DNA of 64,000 nucleotides. Source: Winogradskyella haliclonae (GTDB lineage Bacteria; Bacteroidota; Bacteroidia; Flavobacteriales; Flavobacteriaceae). Below the pieces are notes generated by a model. The model had not been told where the DNA came from. It ran no database searches and worked only from the letters and a program-made list of their open reading frames with translations. The stretch lies in the NCBI RefSeq assembly GCF_014635865.1, contig NZ_BMDQ01000003.1, positions 124,001-188,000 on the forward strand. The letters run 5' to 3'. Numbering within the stretch: position 1 is the first letter of the stretch; each line of letters begins with the position of its first letter. Below are positions 7,934-17,686 of this stretch, piece by piece. The position numbers were made by a program, and so were the translations under genes.

Positions 7934-8860
7934 TTATAAATCATTATACATAATAACCTTTAAATTAGAGTCTAAACGTTTTAGCTCTTCGCTAACAGCT
8001 TTTGCATGTCCTGCACCGACAATTAATACGCTACGATTTACGTTATTTTCTTTTAACACGTCTAATATATTTTTAGCCATATTTACGTTTCTATCATCCC
8101 ACTTTTTTTGTTGTAGCTCATAATCATCCCCGCTGAACCCTTCATATCGCAATGAATTGATTCTGTAATAAGAATCTAATGTTTTTGGCTTATTTATATA
8201 CCTTCCTAATGACCAAGACAAGCCAGCAAAAATATTTCCCCATGTATCTTTTCGTATGGCCTTTTTAAATGCTTTTTTACCTTCTTTAGTTCCTGATTTC
8301 ATAGCACGTTGCCATGCTGGCCAATACCCCTGATAACCTGCATGACTATCTACACCATAAACTGATTTTAAATCTAGTTTGCGCATTAACTGAAAGGTTA
8401 AATCTGGATTTTGGTTACCATAAGGCTTAAACTTTACTGTCGCTCCATGTCTTGCAAAATAGCCGTACGTTCTGTGATTACCTTGGTTTCCTATACTCAA
8501 ATAGTACGCTTGTAGTTTCCTAAATTGTAAGCTATCTAATTCTCTATTAGGCGTATTAATCAATTTTGTTATTTCTTCATTATCGTAGGCATAAGACTTC
8601 TTTTTTTCTAAGTATGCCTCTTTAAATTTAGAATTCCATTCGCCCATAGCTGCTGTATCTCCTGTTTTGGAATACTCCGCCATAATTAATTCTGGATTAT
8701 ACTTTAATATCTTCTTTAACATAGGTTTGTAGGCACGTTTTACAATTCCAGGTAATTGGTGCATATCTCCAACAATAAGAATTTCCTGTTGCTCTTGTCC
8801 TAATACATTATTAAGGTGAAGTGTTAGGAATAACACTAATAATTTAGATAAGTTTTTCAT
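7934..8860 (-). CDS. Secreted TraB/GumN-like (DUF5694-type) protein
   Basis: A 308-residue exported protein with signal MKNLSKLLVLFLTLHLNNVLG. Motifs resemble TraB/GumN/EreA-like proteins: ILIVGDMHQLPG near the N-terminus (the GxxH loop), NPELIMAEYS with a conserved glutamate, a central long helical region, and RSVLIVGAGHAKAVSEEL near the end (the second histidine loop). These histidines and the glutamate suggest a metal-dependent hydrolase of the erythromycin-esterase-like/Tiki clan, but activity is unproven. The closest domain name I would expect is DUF5694. It is monocistronic and convergent with the beta-helix lipoprotein. Confidence 0.65.
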   Translation of the reverse strand: MKNLSKLLVLFLTLHLNNVLGQEQQEILIVGDMHQLPGIVKRAYKPMLKKILKYNPELIMAEYSKTGDTAAMGEWNSKFKEAYLEKKKSYAYDNEEITKLINTPNRELDSLQFRKLQAYYLSIGNQGNHRTYGYFARHGATVKFKPYGNQNPDLTFQLMRKLDLKSVYGVDSHAGYQGYWPAWQRAMKSGTKEGKKAFKKAIRKDTWGNIFAGLSWSLGRYINKPKTLDSYYRINSLRYEGFSGDDYELQQKKWDDRNVNMAKNILDVLKENNVNRSVLIVGAGHAKAVSEELKRLDSNLKVIMYNDL

Positions 8861-9056
8861 GATGCAATAATTTAATGATATACCAAAAGTCTAATTCTTT
8901 TCATTTAAGGAGAAACAGAATCTGTAAACTAGATAAAGACCTCGGTTAAATTTTACATTTCTCTATTGACTGTAAGTAAATTGATGTTCATAGATAAATT
9001 TTTAAAGTTCACAGATGTGCTTTAATACAATACCTATATTTTACTAGTTTCGTATT

Positions 9057-10091
9057 ATGAAAATGAATATCAAAAAATTAGCACTAAGCTTTTTCCTATA
9101 TTATTTAATAACTGATGTTATTAAGGAAATAATAGAGTCTGAATCTGTTACAAATGCTTTTCAGTACCATACACAGCCTAGAATCCTTGCATTAACAGCT
9201 TCCATAGGTATTATATTCTTCTTGTATACACTTTCTTCTTATCTCATTTTTTATAAATGGCATAATAAAAAGTCTTTTTGGTATAACATTGTGTTAGTAT
9301 TCTTTGCCGCACTACTAATTGTTGCTATAAGATATTTTGTTGAAGAAGTTGGTTACAGGTACTTATTTGGATTTGGTAATTATAAAAAAGGAGTGTCGTT
9401 ATGGTATTACTTTTTTGATAATTTTTATTATGTATTTCAATATTGCGTTCTAGGAGTTATATTTTATTTTTGGCAATATTCAAAGGATAAAGATGAACGA
9501 AATAACCAACTTACAATGGAGAATCAACGCATGGAATTAGATTTATTACGTTCTCAAACTAACCCACATTTCCTGTTTAATACGCTTAATAATATCTATG
9601 CTTTAGTGCATACAAATTCTGATAATGCGTTAGGTGCAATCGAAAAATTATCATCTTTGTTAAGGTATTCATTATACAAAACCAAAACTGATGTATCCTT
9701 AGAAGATGAAATATCCCAAATTAGAAATTTTATAGATTTAGAAAGCATCAGACATAAAAATCACCCAAATGTTGAGCTAAATATTGAAGGGCTAACTAAA
9801 ACTGTTAGAATACCACAATTTATTCTACTCCCATTTGTTGAAAATGCCTTTAAACATGGTAAATTACATAGTGATGAAAATCCAATTACAATCAACCTTA
9901 ACATCTCTAATTCGATATTGAGTTATTCTGTAATTAACGAAATTGATGACAAGAAAAAAGATAAAGTTGGTGGTTTAGGATTAGACAACTTAAAAAAGCG
10001 ATTAGAGCTTTTATACTTTAAGAATCATAAATTCTCTTGTAAAGCAGAAAACACATTGTATACTGCAAAACTAGAAATACCAATAGAATGA
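9057..10091 (+). CDS. LytS-type sensor histidine kinase
   Basis: A 344-residue membrane histidine kinase of the PF06580 family. Transmembrane segments are visible at about 45-66, 77-94 and 122-140, followed by a short coiled coil (KDERNNQLTMENQRMELDLLRSQ) and the phospho-acceptor box TNPHFLFNTLNN with His171. The ATP-binding part has IPQFILLPFVENAFKHGK (N-box) and GGLGLDNLKKRLELLY (G-box). It has no recognised extracellular sensor domain, so it may sense through its membrane part. The stop codon overlaps the start of the downstream response regulator by 4 bases (ATGA), so the two are translationally coupled and form one two-component system. The divergent spacer upstream (8861-9056) shows only a weak -7-like TAGTTTCG. 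Confidence 0.9.
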   Translation: MKMNIKKLALSFFLYYLITDVIKEIIESESVTNAFQYHTQPRILALTASIGIIFFLYTLSSYLIFYKWHNKKSFWYNIVLVFFAALLIVAIRYFVEEVGYRYLFGFGNYKKGVSLWYYFFDNFYYVFQYCVLGVIFYFWQYSKDKDERNNQLTMENQRMELDLLRSQTNPHFLFNTLNNIYALVHTNSDNALGAIEKLSSLLRYSLYKTKTDVSLEDEISQIRNFIDLESIRHKNHPNVELNIEGLTKTVRIPQFILLPFVENAFKHGKLHSDENPITINLNISNSILSYSVINEIDDKKKDKVGGLGLDNLKKRLELLYFKNHKFSCKAENTLYTAKLEIPIE

Positions 10092-10768
10092 CTTGTATTA
10101 TAATTGATGATGAGCCCTTAGCAGTTGATTTATTAACTTCTTACGCTTCTAAGATTGAAGATTTAGAAGTCATAGGTAATTTTAATAATCCTATTGATGC
10201 TCTAAAATTATTAAGAGAAAATACTGTTGATTTATTATTCCTCGATATTCAAATGCCAGAGATTACTGGAGTAGAATTCAAGAAGATTATAAATCCTGAT
10301 ATTAAAGTCATTTTTACAACGGCATACTCAGAATATGCACTAGAAAGTTATGACCTAAATGCTGTTGATTATCTATTAAAGCCTATAACCTTTCAGCGTT
10401 TTCTAAAAGCAGTTGAAAAAGCCCAAAGCAAAAGTGTAGACGCTATAATACATGAGAGCAACGACTATATTTTTGTAAAAACAGAATACCGTCATCAGAA
10501 ACTATTATTCTCAAATATCTTATATCTCAAAGGGCTTAGTGATTACGTTGCCATTCAAACTAAAGATGGTAAAGTGTTGACTTTGCAGAACATGAAAGAT
10601 TTTGAACAAAGCTTACCAAAAAATAAGTTTATTCGTGTCCATAAGTCCTACATCGTCAGTTTAGAACATATAGAATATATAGAACGCAATCGCATCATTA
10701 TTCAAGGAGAACATATACCAATTGGTGCTACATACAAAGATGCGTTTTGGGCTAAAATTAATGGATAA
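10088..10768 (+). CDS. LytTR-family response regulator
   Basis: A 226-residue response regulator paired with the overlapping LytS-type kinase. The receiver domain (1-120) has the acidic pair DDE (7-9), phospho-acceptor Asp53 in FLDIQMP and the conserved Lys98 in DYLLKPI. The C-terminal LytTR DNA-binding domain (about 125-226) shows YIFVKTEYRHQKLLFSNILYLKGLSDYVAI, QNMKDFEQSLPKNKFIRVHKSYIVSL and ERNRIIIQGEHIPIGATYK, all typical. LytTR proteins bind direct repeats in promoters of envelope or transport genes; the target here is unknown. Confidence 0.93.
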   Translation: MTCIIIDDEPLAVDLLTSYASKIEDLEVIGNFNNPIDALKLLRENTVDLLFLDIQMPEITGVEFKKIINPDIKVIFTTAYSEYALESYDLNAVDYLLKPITFQRFLKAVEKAQSKSVDAIIHESNDYIFVKTEYRHQKLLFSNILYLKGLSDYVAIQTKDGKVLTLQNMKDFEQSLPKNKFIRVHKSYIVSLEHIEYIERNRIIIQGEHIPIGATYKDAFWAKING

Positions 10769-10770
10769 AT

Positions 10771-12045
10771 TTACCCGTTGAACAAAGGTCTTTCAGACAT
10801 TAATGCATTTACCTTTTCAGCAATAGCTTCAAGAACAGTTTCATTATCATGATTTGTAATCACTTCATCAATTAAGTCAACCACATAAGCCATATCATCT
10901 TCTTTAAGGCCACGTGTTGTAATAGCAGGCGTACCAACTCTAATACCCGAAGTTACAAACGGTGATTCTGTATCAAAAGGCACCATGTTTTTGTTTACAG
11001 TAATCTCTGCTTTTACAAGTGCTTGTTCTGCCGCTTTCCCTGTAATGTCTTTATTACGCAAATCAATTAGCATCATATGATTATCAGTACCATTAGAAAT
11101 CAAATTATAATCTTTAGCTACAAATGCTTTAGCCATAGCATCAGCATTAGCTTTTACTTGAAGCATATAATGTAAAAATTCATCAGTAAGTGCTTCTCCA
11201 AAAGCAATCGCTTTGGCTGCAATGATATGCTCTAATGGTCCACCTTGATTTCCCGGAAATACACCAGAATCTATAAGCCCAGACATTTTACGCAAGTTTC
11301 CATTTTTTAGTCTTAAGCCAAATGGATTTTCAAAATTTTCACCCATCATGATAAGTCCGCCACGAGGGCCACGTAATGTTTTATGCGTCGTCGTGGTCAC
11401 AATATGGCAATGTGGCATTGGATCGTTTAAAATGCCTTTTGCAATTAATCCTGCTGGATGCGAAATATCAGCAAGTAAAAGCGCACCAACATTATCAGCT
11501 ACTTCTCTAAATTTTGCAAAATCAATATCTCTCGAATAAGCAGAAGCACCAGCGATAATCATCTTTGGTCTTTCCTTTTCAGCCATATCAGATAACATAT
11601 CATAATCGATATATCCTGTGTCTTTTTTTACACCATAAAATGTAGGTTTATATAAACGTCCAGAAAAATTAACTGGTGAACCATGTGTTAAATGACCACC
11701 ATGGGATAAATCAAAACCTAAAATAGTATCTCCAGGTTTTAAACAGGCATGATATACCGCTGTATTAGCCTGACTTCCAGAGTGTGGTTGTACATTGGCA
11801 TATGCCGCACCAAATAAGGTTTTTGCTCGGTCAATAGCAATATTCTCAACTTCATCTACGACTTCACAACCTCCATAATAGCGCTTACCAGGATAGCCTT
11901 CAGCATATTTATTAGTTAATACAGAACCTGCAGCTTCCATCACCTGCGGGCTTGTAAAATTTTCTGATGCAATAAGTTCTATGCCATCAATTTGACGCTC
12001 TTTTTCAGCCTCTATTAATTCAAATATTTGTTCGTCGCGTTGCAT
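10771..12045 (-). CDS. glyA: Serine hydroxymethyltransferase
   Basis: A 424-residue PLP enzyme interconverting serine and glycine with tetrahydrofolate and 5,10-methylene-THF, the main supply of one-carbon units. Sequence signs: [49 protein letters not shown] (here [17 protein letters not shown]), [20 protein letters not shown], and the PLP lysine in [15 protein letters not shown]. Full length for the family. It converges with the LytTR gene with only two bases between stop codons, and is divergent from fumarylacetoacetase. A TATTTTTG -7-like box on the minus strand (12074-12081) may drive it. Confidence 0.98.
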   Translation of the reverse strand: MQRDEQIFELIEAEKERQIDGIELIASENFTSPQVMEAAGSVLTNKYAEGYPGKRYYGGCEVVDEVENIAIDRAKTLFGAAYANVQPHSGSQANTAVYHACLKPGDTILGFDLSHGGHLTHGSPVNFSGRLYKPTFYGVKKDTGYIDYDMLSDMAEKERPKMIIAGASAYSRDIDFAKFREVADNVGALLLADISHPAGLIAKGILNDPMPHCHIVTTTTHKTLRGPRGGLIMMGENFENPFGLRLKNGNLRKMSGLIDSGVFPGNQGGPLEHIIAAKAIAFGEALTDEFLHYMLQVKANADAMAKAFVAKDYNLISNGTDNHMMLIDLRNKDITGKAAEQALVKAEITVNKNMVPFDTESPFVTSGIRVGTPAITTRGLKEDDMAYVVDLIDEVITNHDNETVLEAIAEKVNALMSERPLFNG

Positions 12046-12114
12046 ATAATTTAATATGATGTTAAATGAGTTTCAAAAATACAAATTACATTAGTTTTAA
12101 TTTGAAAAATCACG

Positions 12115-12122
12115 TAGATTTG
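12115..12122 (+). promoter_or_regulatory. Possible -7 promoter box for fumarylacetoacetase
   Basis: TAGATTTG fits the Bacteroidota -7 consensus TAnnTTTG and would start transcription about 30 bases before the ATG at 12159. No convincing -33 TTG lies 19-21 bases upstream. Confidence 0.35.
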
Positions 12123-12158
12123 AATGTAAATAATCAACATTTAATCAACAGAAGCCCT

Positions 12159-13451
12159 ATGCCTTTATCAGCAAATAATCCAAACAGAACATCATGGTTA
12201 TACGTTAACAAATATTCTGATTTTCCAATTCAAAACATTCCCTTCGGCGTGTTTCTAACAAAAGACGATATCATTACTATCGGAACACGAATTGGTGATA
12301 CTGCAATTGATTTAGGTGCCTTGCATCAGTTAGGCTATTTTGAGGGTATTCCACTAACAGATGATATTTTTCTTCAAGATTCTTTAAATGACTTTATTGC
12401 AGATGGAAGAAAAACATGGAGAGCTGTAAGAAATAGAATTGCAGAAATTTTTGATAAAAACAACGATACTTTAAAAAATAATACGGCACATAAAGAAACT
12501 ATTTGCTTCCGCTTGGATGAGATTGAAATGAAGATGCCTGTTCTAGTTGGCGATTATACCGATTTTTATGCCAGCAAAGAGCATGCTACTAATGTAGGGA
12601 CAATGTTTCGAGGTACAGAAAATGCGTTAATGCCAAATTGGCTGCATCTCCCTGTAGGCTATCACGGCAGAAGTTCTTCGATTGTAACTACACATACATC
12701 AATACATAGACCGCAAGGACAAACGCTTCCTGAAGGTGCAGATAAGCCTGTATTTGGACCAAGTAAATTGGTAGATTTTGAATTAGAAATGGCCTTTATA
12801 ACTACTGACGCTAACGATCTTGGTGAGCCAATCCCAATTGATGAAGCTGAGGAATACATTTTTGGTTTAGTGGTGTTCAATGATTGGTCTGCAAGAGATA
12901 TTCAAAAGTGGGAGTATGTACCACTGGGCCCATTTTTAGGGAAAAATTTTGCATCATCAATGTCACCATGGATAGTCACTTTAGATGCTTTAGAGCCATT
13001 TAGAGTTGAGAGCCCTAAGCAAGACCCTGAACCATTGCCATACCTAAAAACAAAAGGCAAGCATAGTTTTGATATTAAATTAGAAGTTGGCATACAGCCT
13101 AAAGATGGTAAAGAAACGACAGTATGCAAATCTAACTTCAAATACATGTATTGGAATATGGCACAGCAATTGGCACATCATACAGTTAATGGTTGTCCTG
13201 TTAATTCTGGTGATATGATGGGTAGTGGAACCATTTCTGGACCAACTGAAGACGCTTACGGTTCTATGCTAGAATTGTCTTGGAAAGGCACAAAACCTCT
13301 TAAATTAAAAGACGGTACTGAACGTAAATTCATTAACGATTACGATACTGTTATCATGCGCGGTTATTGCGAAAATGATGATGTTCGCATAGGTTTTGGT
13401 CAAGTAAAAACACAATTATTACCAGTATTTAACTCAAAGAAAAACAAATAG
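12159..13451 (+). CDS. fahA: Fumarylacetoacetase
   Basis: Last enzyme of tyrosine/phenylalanine catabolism (homogentisate pathway), hydrolysing fumarylacetoacetate to fumarate and acetoacetate. I choose the ATG at 12159: MPLSANNPNRTSWLYV aligns with the usual N-terminus, while 31 further in-frame codons upstream look like untranslated leader and precede a -7 box. Visible features: the N-terminal SH3-like part (IPFGVFLT...IGTRIGDTAIDL), metal and active-site region VGDYTDFYASKEHATNVGTMFRG, HLPVGYHGRSSS, VDFELEMAF, and GSGTISGP. 430 residues, normal for the family. No other homogentisate-pathway gene is in the window. It is followed by a strong terminator. Confidence 0.95.
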   Translation: MPLSANNPNRTSWLYVNKYSDFPIQNIPFGVFLTKDDIITIGTRIGDTAIDLGALHQLGYFEGIPLTDDIFLQDSLNDFIADGRKTWRAVRNRIAEIFDKNNDTLKNNTAHKETICFRLDEIEMKMPVLVGDYTDFYASKEHATNVGTMFRGTENALMPNWLHLPVGYHGRSSSIVTTHTSIHRPQGQTLPEGADKPVFGPSKLVDFELEMAFITTDANDLGEPIPIDEAEEYIFGLVVFNDWSARDIQKWEYVPLGPFLGKNFASSMSPWIVTLDALEPFRVESPKQDPEPLPYLKTKGKHSFDIKLEVGIQPKDGKETTVCKSNFKYMYWNMAQQLAHHTVNGCPVNSGDMMGSGTISGPTEDAYGSMLELSWKGTKPLKLKDGTERKFINDYDTVIMRGYCENDDVRIGFGQVKTQLLPVFNSKKNK

Positions 13452-13470
13452 TTACTAATAAATAGAATAA

Positions 13471-13500
13471 AAAAGTCCAGTTTTTAGCTGGACTTTTTTA
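13471..13500 (+). terminator. Rho-independent terminator after fahA
   Basis: Perfect 10-bp stem AAAAGTCCAG/CTGGACTTTT with a 7-base loop, followed by further T's. Confidence 0.85.
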
Positions 13501-13570
13501 TGTTTGGCATAGCTATTGAAATCTACAATATAATCTCGATTATCGAGTGAAACCTTAAAAACCTACGATT

Positions 13571-14746
13571 ATGAAAAAAACTACTCTATTACTCGTATTA
13601 GTTGTATTCGTCGTTTCGTGCGGATCAAAGAAAAAGGTGAAACGCGCCCTAACCTCTGGCAACTACAATGAAGCCATTTATAAAGCTGTAAAAAAGTTAA
13701 GTACTAATAAAGATGCTAAACGTAAGCAAGACTACATTCTTTTACTTAAAGATGCTTATGACAAGGCCAATGAAAGAGATTTAAATGCTATTGCTAGTCT
13801 AAAAGCTAGTAATAATCCTGAATACTATAAACGTATCTTTGAAACATACAATACCTTAGACCAAAGACAAAATGCAGTTAGACCGCTCTTACCATTGCGC
13901 ATAAAAGGTCGTGAAGTATTTTTTAAAATCACTGACTTTACAAATGATATCGTCGAAGCTCGTGAAAATGTCTCTGATTATTTTTACGAAAAAGGAATTG
14001 CGCTTTTAGAAGGTGATGACAAGTTCCAATTGCGCGATGCTTATAACACTTTGTCATATATCGAAGATATAAATCCAAATTATGAAAAAACGCGTGAGCT
14101 CATGCAAGAAGCGCATGAGCGTGGCACTGCTCATGTGATTGTAGCCATAGAGAATCAGACCAATCAAATCATTCCAAGACGACTAGAAGATGCATTATTG
14201 GATTTTGACACCTATGGTTTAAACCAATTTTGGACAGAGTATCATGCCTATGAAAAAGACAGTATGGTATACGATTATGCCATGCAATTACGCTTAGCTC
14301 GAATTAATATATCTCCAGAACAAGTGAGAGAACGAGAAATATTGCGCCAAAGAGAAGTTAAAGATGGTTGGCAATACCAGTTAGATGCCAACGGTAATGT
14401 TGCAAAAGACAGTCTTGGTAACGATATTAAAGAAGATAAAATTATAACAGTAAGAGCTCGATTATTTGAGATAGAACAATTTAAACAAGCCGAAATCTTA
14501 GCCAATGTCGTCTTTACAGACTTAAAAGCTCAAGAAACATTAGAGCAATTTAACATCGATAGTGGTTTTATTTTTGAACATTTTTACGCCACCTTTAGAG
14601 GTGACAGACGCGCGCTAAATAGCGATGATAGAAACTTAATAAGAAATCGTGCTGTGCCGTTTCCAACGAATGAACAAATGGTGTTTGACTCTGGCGAAGA
14701 CCTGAAATTAAAACTGAAAGACATTATTTCGGATTACAAATTATGA
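13571..14746 (+). CDS. Lipoprotein of unknown function, alpha-helical (TPR-like)
   Basis: A 391-residue lipoprotein with signal MKKTTLLLVLVVFVVSC and lipobox VVSC at Cys17. Mature sequence is almost wholly helical. The first part (KKVKRALTSGNYNEAIYKAVKKLSTNKDAKRKQDYILLLKDAYDKAN) reads like tetratricopeptide-type helical hairpins; later parts contain 'YEKGIALLEGDDKFQLRDAYNTLSYIEDINPNYEKTRELMQEA', again TPR-like. I do not recognise a named family, though single-copy proteins like this are common in Flavobacteriaceae. It probably scaffolds an envelope complex. It is flanked by terminators on both sides, so it is its own transcription unit. Confidence 0.72.
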   Translation: MKKTTLLLVLVVFVVSCGSKKKVKRALTSGNYNEAIYKAVKKLSTNKDAKRKQDYILLLKDAYDKANERDLNAIASLKASNNPEYYKRIFETYNTLDQRQNAVRPLLPLRIKGREVFFKITDFTNDIVEARENVSDYFYEKGIALLEGDDKFQLRDAYNTLSYIEDINPNYEKTRELMQEAHERGTAHVIVAIENQTNQIIPRRLEDALLDFDTYGLNQFWTEYHAYEKDSMVYDYAMQLRLARINISPEQVREREILRQREVKDGWQYQLDANGNVAKDSLGNDIKEDKIITVRARLFEIEQFKQAEILANVVFTDLKAQETLEQFNIDSGFIFEHFYATFRGDRRALNSDDRNLIRNRAVPFPTNEQMVFDSGEDLKLKLKDIISDYKL

Positions 14747-14761
14747 TAGATTACAATAAAA

Positions 14762-14788
14762 AGCCTCGATATTATCGAGGTTTTTTTT
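14762..14788 (+). terminator. Rho-independent terminator
   Basis: Stem CCTCGAT/ATCGAGG with a 3-base loop directly followed by eight T's, just after the lipoprotein gene at 13571-14746. Confidence 0.88.
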
Positions 14789-14833
14789 ACGACTATAAAT
14801 TGAATTATTTTCACATTGAAAAACACTAATACT

Positions 14834-15409
14834 ATGAGACTCGTATTTGCTACCAATAACCTTAATAAACTAAAAGAGGTGCAATCGCTTGTTCCAGAAA
14901 ACATCAAACTATTAAGTCTAAAAGATATTGGTTGTACTGAAGACATCCCTGAAACACAAGCAACTATTGAAGGCAATGCCATCCAAAAAGCGGAGTATTT
15001 GGTTAAACATTATGGTTACGATTGTTTTGCAGACGATACAGGTTTAGAAGTCGAAGCACTTAATGGTGAACCAGGCGTCTACTCAGCGCGCTATGCAGGA
15101 CCACAACGCAATGCCAATGACAATATGGATAAGCTTCTCAATAATCTTGAAAGCAAATCTAACCGAAATGCACATTTTAAAACCGTTATTGCATTACATC
15201 TCAATGGCGAATTAAAAACCTTTACAGGCATTTGTAAAGGCGAAATAACTACAGATAAACAAGGTGATAAAGGCTTTGGTTATGACCGTATTTTTAAGGC
15301 TGAAAGTTATACACAAACTTTTGCCGAAATTTCTTTAGAAGAAAAAAATAAGATTGGTCATCGTGGAAAGGCCGTAAAACAATTAATCGATTTTTTAACT
15401 AACTTGTAA
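14834..15409 (+). CDS. rdgB: Non-canonical purine NTP pyrophosphatase (RdgB/HAM1 family)
   Basis: Hydrolyses ITP, dITP and XTP to monophosphates and so keeps deaminated purines out of nucleic acids. I start at ATG 14834 (MRLVFATNNLNKLKEV), the family's normal N-terminus; an upstream TTG would add only six residues. Conserved elements: FATNN-x-x-K-x-x-E, FADDTGLEVEALNGEPGVYSARYAG, and GFGYDRIF, ending in FAEISLEEKNKIGHRGKA. 191 residues is the expected length. The next gene starts 7 bases downstream and may be co-transcribed. Confidence 0.95.
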   Translation: MRLVFATNNLNKLKEVQSLVPENIKLLSLKDIGCTEDIPETQATIEGNAIQKAEYLVKHYGYDCFADDTGLEVEALNGEPGVYSARYAGPQRNANDNMDKLLNNLESKSNRNAHFKTVIALHLNGELKTFTGICKGEITTDKQGDKGFGYDRIFKAESYTQTFAEISLEEKNKIGHRGKAVKQLIDFLTNL

Positions 15410-15416
15410 TAATCAT

Positions 15417-16292
15417 ATGCCCTTCAAAACTTTAATTTCTTCAGTTGTGATAATGCTATCTTTTTTTGTGTGTAATGCACAATCAGAAGAAGATAAAGTT
15501 ACAAAAGCGTGTAATCAATTCATTCAAGGTCGAAAGCTATTAAGAGTAAATGATTCTTCATTAATAAAAAGTGTTGCAAGTGATTCATTATATGAACTTT
15601 TAATGCTCAACGACAAATACGCAAAAATGCTGAAAGCGCGCATTATTGAAGCAGATTTAAACATGAAAGTTAAATCTGTAGAAATTAATGATGATTGTGC
15701 CAGTTGTTTGATGACAAGCTACGAATATTATAAAATCCACCTTTGCAAAGATGACAATGGCAAATGGCGTATTAAAGGTGAAAACAGCATATTCCCAACT
15801 AAAAAACGTATCAACCGGGCAAAGAAAAAGATTATTAACTACGGAAAACAACAGAAATTAAAACCTAAAACAGACTCTATTATAAAGGCAGTAAATATCT
15901 TTTTTAAAAAGATTGACAGTTATTTTCTTGAAGAAGATATAAAACCATTAAAATCAATAACTGACGATGATACCTATCAATTTTTACAGACGTTTTATGA
16001 GTATGCTAAACAACGTAATGGCTTAGAAATATTACATAAAGAACTCAAAGCGCAAGACTTTACAGTTGGTGATTACTACAACGAAAATGGCTTTACAGAA
16101 TTTAAGTTTTATAAAGAAGATATAACACTCATCTTAGAAAAAAATAGTGACAACGAATTTATAATCGTAGGTTTCAATGGTTATAAATCATCGACTATAA
16201 CAGAACCAATCATGAAATCACTCTATCTAGAGTTTCTACGTGCTATGAAATTAGTACGTAAACCTAAATATAGAAACAAAGATCTAAACTAA
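15417..16292 (+). CDS. Secreted protein of unknown function
   Basis: A 291-residue protein with a signal peptide (MPFKTLISSVVIMLSFFVCNA, cut probably before QSEED). The mature chain looks like a duplication of a small alpha+beta cone-like domain: two similar blocks, 'TKACNQFIQGRKLLRVNDSSLIKSVASDSLYELL...' and 'IKAVNIFFKKIDSYFLEEDIKPLKSITDDDTYQFL...', each a helix pair leading to strands. That layout resembles NTF2/SnoaL-type repeats but I cannot assign it. It follows rdgB closely. Confidence 0.6.
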   Translation: MPFKTLISSVVIMLSFFVCNAQSEEDKVTKACNQFIQGRKLLRVNDSSLIKSVASDSLYELLMLNDKYAKMLKARIIEADLNMKVKSVEINDDCASCLMTSYEYYKIHLCKDDNGKWRIKGENSIFPTKKRINRAKKKIINYGKQQKLKPKTDSIIKAVNIFFKKIDSYFLEEDIKPLKSITDDDTYQFLQTFYEYAKQRNGLEILHKELKAQDFTVGDYYNENGFTEFKFYKEDITLILEKNSDNEFIIVGFNGYKSSTITEPIMKSLYLEFLRAMKLVRKPKYRNKDLN

Positions 16293-16371
16293 TAGAATTC
16301 ACTTCATTAAAAAGAAAGTATTGATTATTGTAATTAATTGTAACTTTAAATCATCAAAAAACACTTTCAAT

Positions 16372-17550
16372 ATGTTTAGAATCAAACACTTGGCAAAATT
16401 ATCTGTCCTTTTATTTTTTTCAATTTCTATTTCTAAAGTATCTGCGCAAGCAAATCCAACATATTCTGAAGCTGTAGAATCCAGAATTAAAGCTGTAGAA
16501 AATAATCTGCGGGATAAACCTATGGATTCTAGCGACGTTACTCATAAGCTTACGGAGCGCATGACCTTTCATAATACACCTGCCGTAAGTATCGCTGTTA
16601 TCAAAAACTATGAGTTAGATTGGGACAGAGCTTATGGTTTTGCAGATAAAGAAGCGCAAATTCCTGCAACTACAACAACCTTATTCCAAGCGGCATCTAT
16701 AAGTAAGTCTTTGAATGCCGTTGGTGTTTTAAGATGGGCAGAAACAAATACTATTGACTTAGAAGCAGATGTGGACACCTTTTTAAAAAGTTGGAAACTA
16801 AAATCTCGAAAAAAAGCAAATGGCAAAACCATAGGTATCGCAAGCATATTATCGCATTCTGCTGGTTTATCTAGACATGGCTTTGGAGGTTATGAAGTTG
16901 GTGAAGCGCTTCCAACTACACAACAAATTTTAGACGGCAAAAAACCAGCGAATACAAAAAAAGTAAAGTCTCTTTTTGAGCCCAACAAAAAGTTTAAATA
17001 TTCTGGAGGCGGTACAACCATCACCCAACTCATTTTAACTGAAAACACAGGCATGACATACGACAGGTATATGAAAGAGCAGATCTTGGATCCATTAGGA
17101 ATGACCGAAAGTTTCTATACACAACCACCGCCAAAAGATGCGGCATTAGCAACCGCATATTGGTCTAAAGGCCAGCCTCTAAAAACTAAGTATCATGTGT
17201 ACCCAGAAATGGCAGCTGCGGGTTTATGGACAACGCCTACAGATTTGTCAAAGTACATTATAGAGATGCAGAAGTCTTTAAAAGGCGAATCCAATAAGCT
17301 GTTATCAAAAGGCATGACTGTAAAAATGATGACGCCTTATTTAGAAGGCGAAGCTATTGGCTTAGGGGTTTTTATTTCTGAAATTTTAGGGAAACAGTAT
17401 TTCCAACATGGTGGAAGTAACGAGGGTTTTAAGTGTCATTACTATGCCAGCTTAGAAGATGGCAATGGGGTTGTCATTATGGTAAACTCTGAAAATTACG
17501 ATATCATCACAGAGATTATAAGAAGTGTTGTTAAAGTTTACGAGTGGTAA
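16372..17550 (+). CDS. Beta-lactamase family serine hydrolase
   Basis: A 392-residue exported protein of the class C beta-lactamase/penicillin-binding esterase clan (PF00144). I start at ATG 16372, which gives a clean signal peptide MFRIKHLAKLSVLLFFSISISKVSAQ; an upstream TTG would spoil it. The nucleophile motif SISK (Ser109-Lys112 from this start) sits in LFQAASISKSLNAVG, the tyrosine motif is YSGGGTT, and the third motif is HGGSNEGFK near the end. Substrate could be a peptide, D-amino acid ester or lactone; no evidence of antibiotic resistance. A second, different member lies at 24866. Confidence 0.88.
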   Translation: MFRIKHLAKLSVLLFFSISISKVSAQANPTYSEAVESRIKAVENNLRDKPMDSSDVTHKLTERMTFHNTPAVSIAVIKNYELDWDRAYGFADKEAQIPATTTTLFQAASISKSLNAVGVLRWAETNTIDLEADVDTFLKSWKLKSRKKANGKTIGIASILSHSAGLSRHGFGGYEVGEALPTTQQILDGKKPANTKKVKSLFEPNKKFKYSGGGTTITQLILTENTGMTYDRYMKEQILDPLGMTESFYTQPPPKDAALATAYWSKGQPLKTKYHVYPEMAAAGLWTTPTDLSKYIIEMQKSLKGESNKLLSKGMTVKMMTPYLEGEAIGLGVFISEILGKQYFQHGGSNEGFKCHYYASLEDGNGVVIMVNSENYDIITEIIRSVVKVYEW

Positions 17551-17590
17551 GCTGACCGTTAAGTGTTAAAAAGCTAACTTCGCAAATGAC

Positions 17591-17609
17591 AGACTGAGCT
17601 TGTCGAAGT
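17591..17609. repeat. Dispersed-repeat motif (CTTCGACAAGCTCAGTCT type)
   Basis: AGACTGAGCTTGTCGAAGT matches a short motif that I recall recurring in intergenic regions of many Bacteroidota and other genomes, read here in reverse orientation. It lies just before the GC-richer nucleotidyltransferase gene. Only one copy is seen in this window. Confidence 0.45.
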
Positions 17610-17686
17610 TACATCAGATGAAGGCAATGATAACTAGACATATCATCGTGGTGGCATCTATAGCAAGCTAGATAAAATTGAGCGAT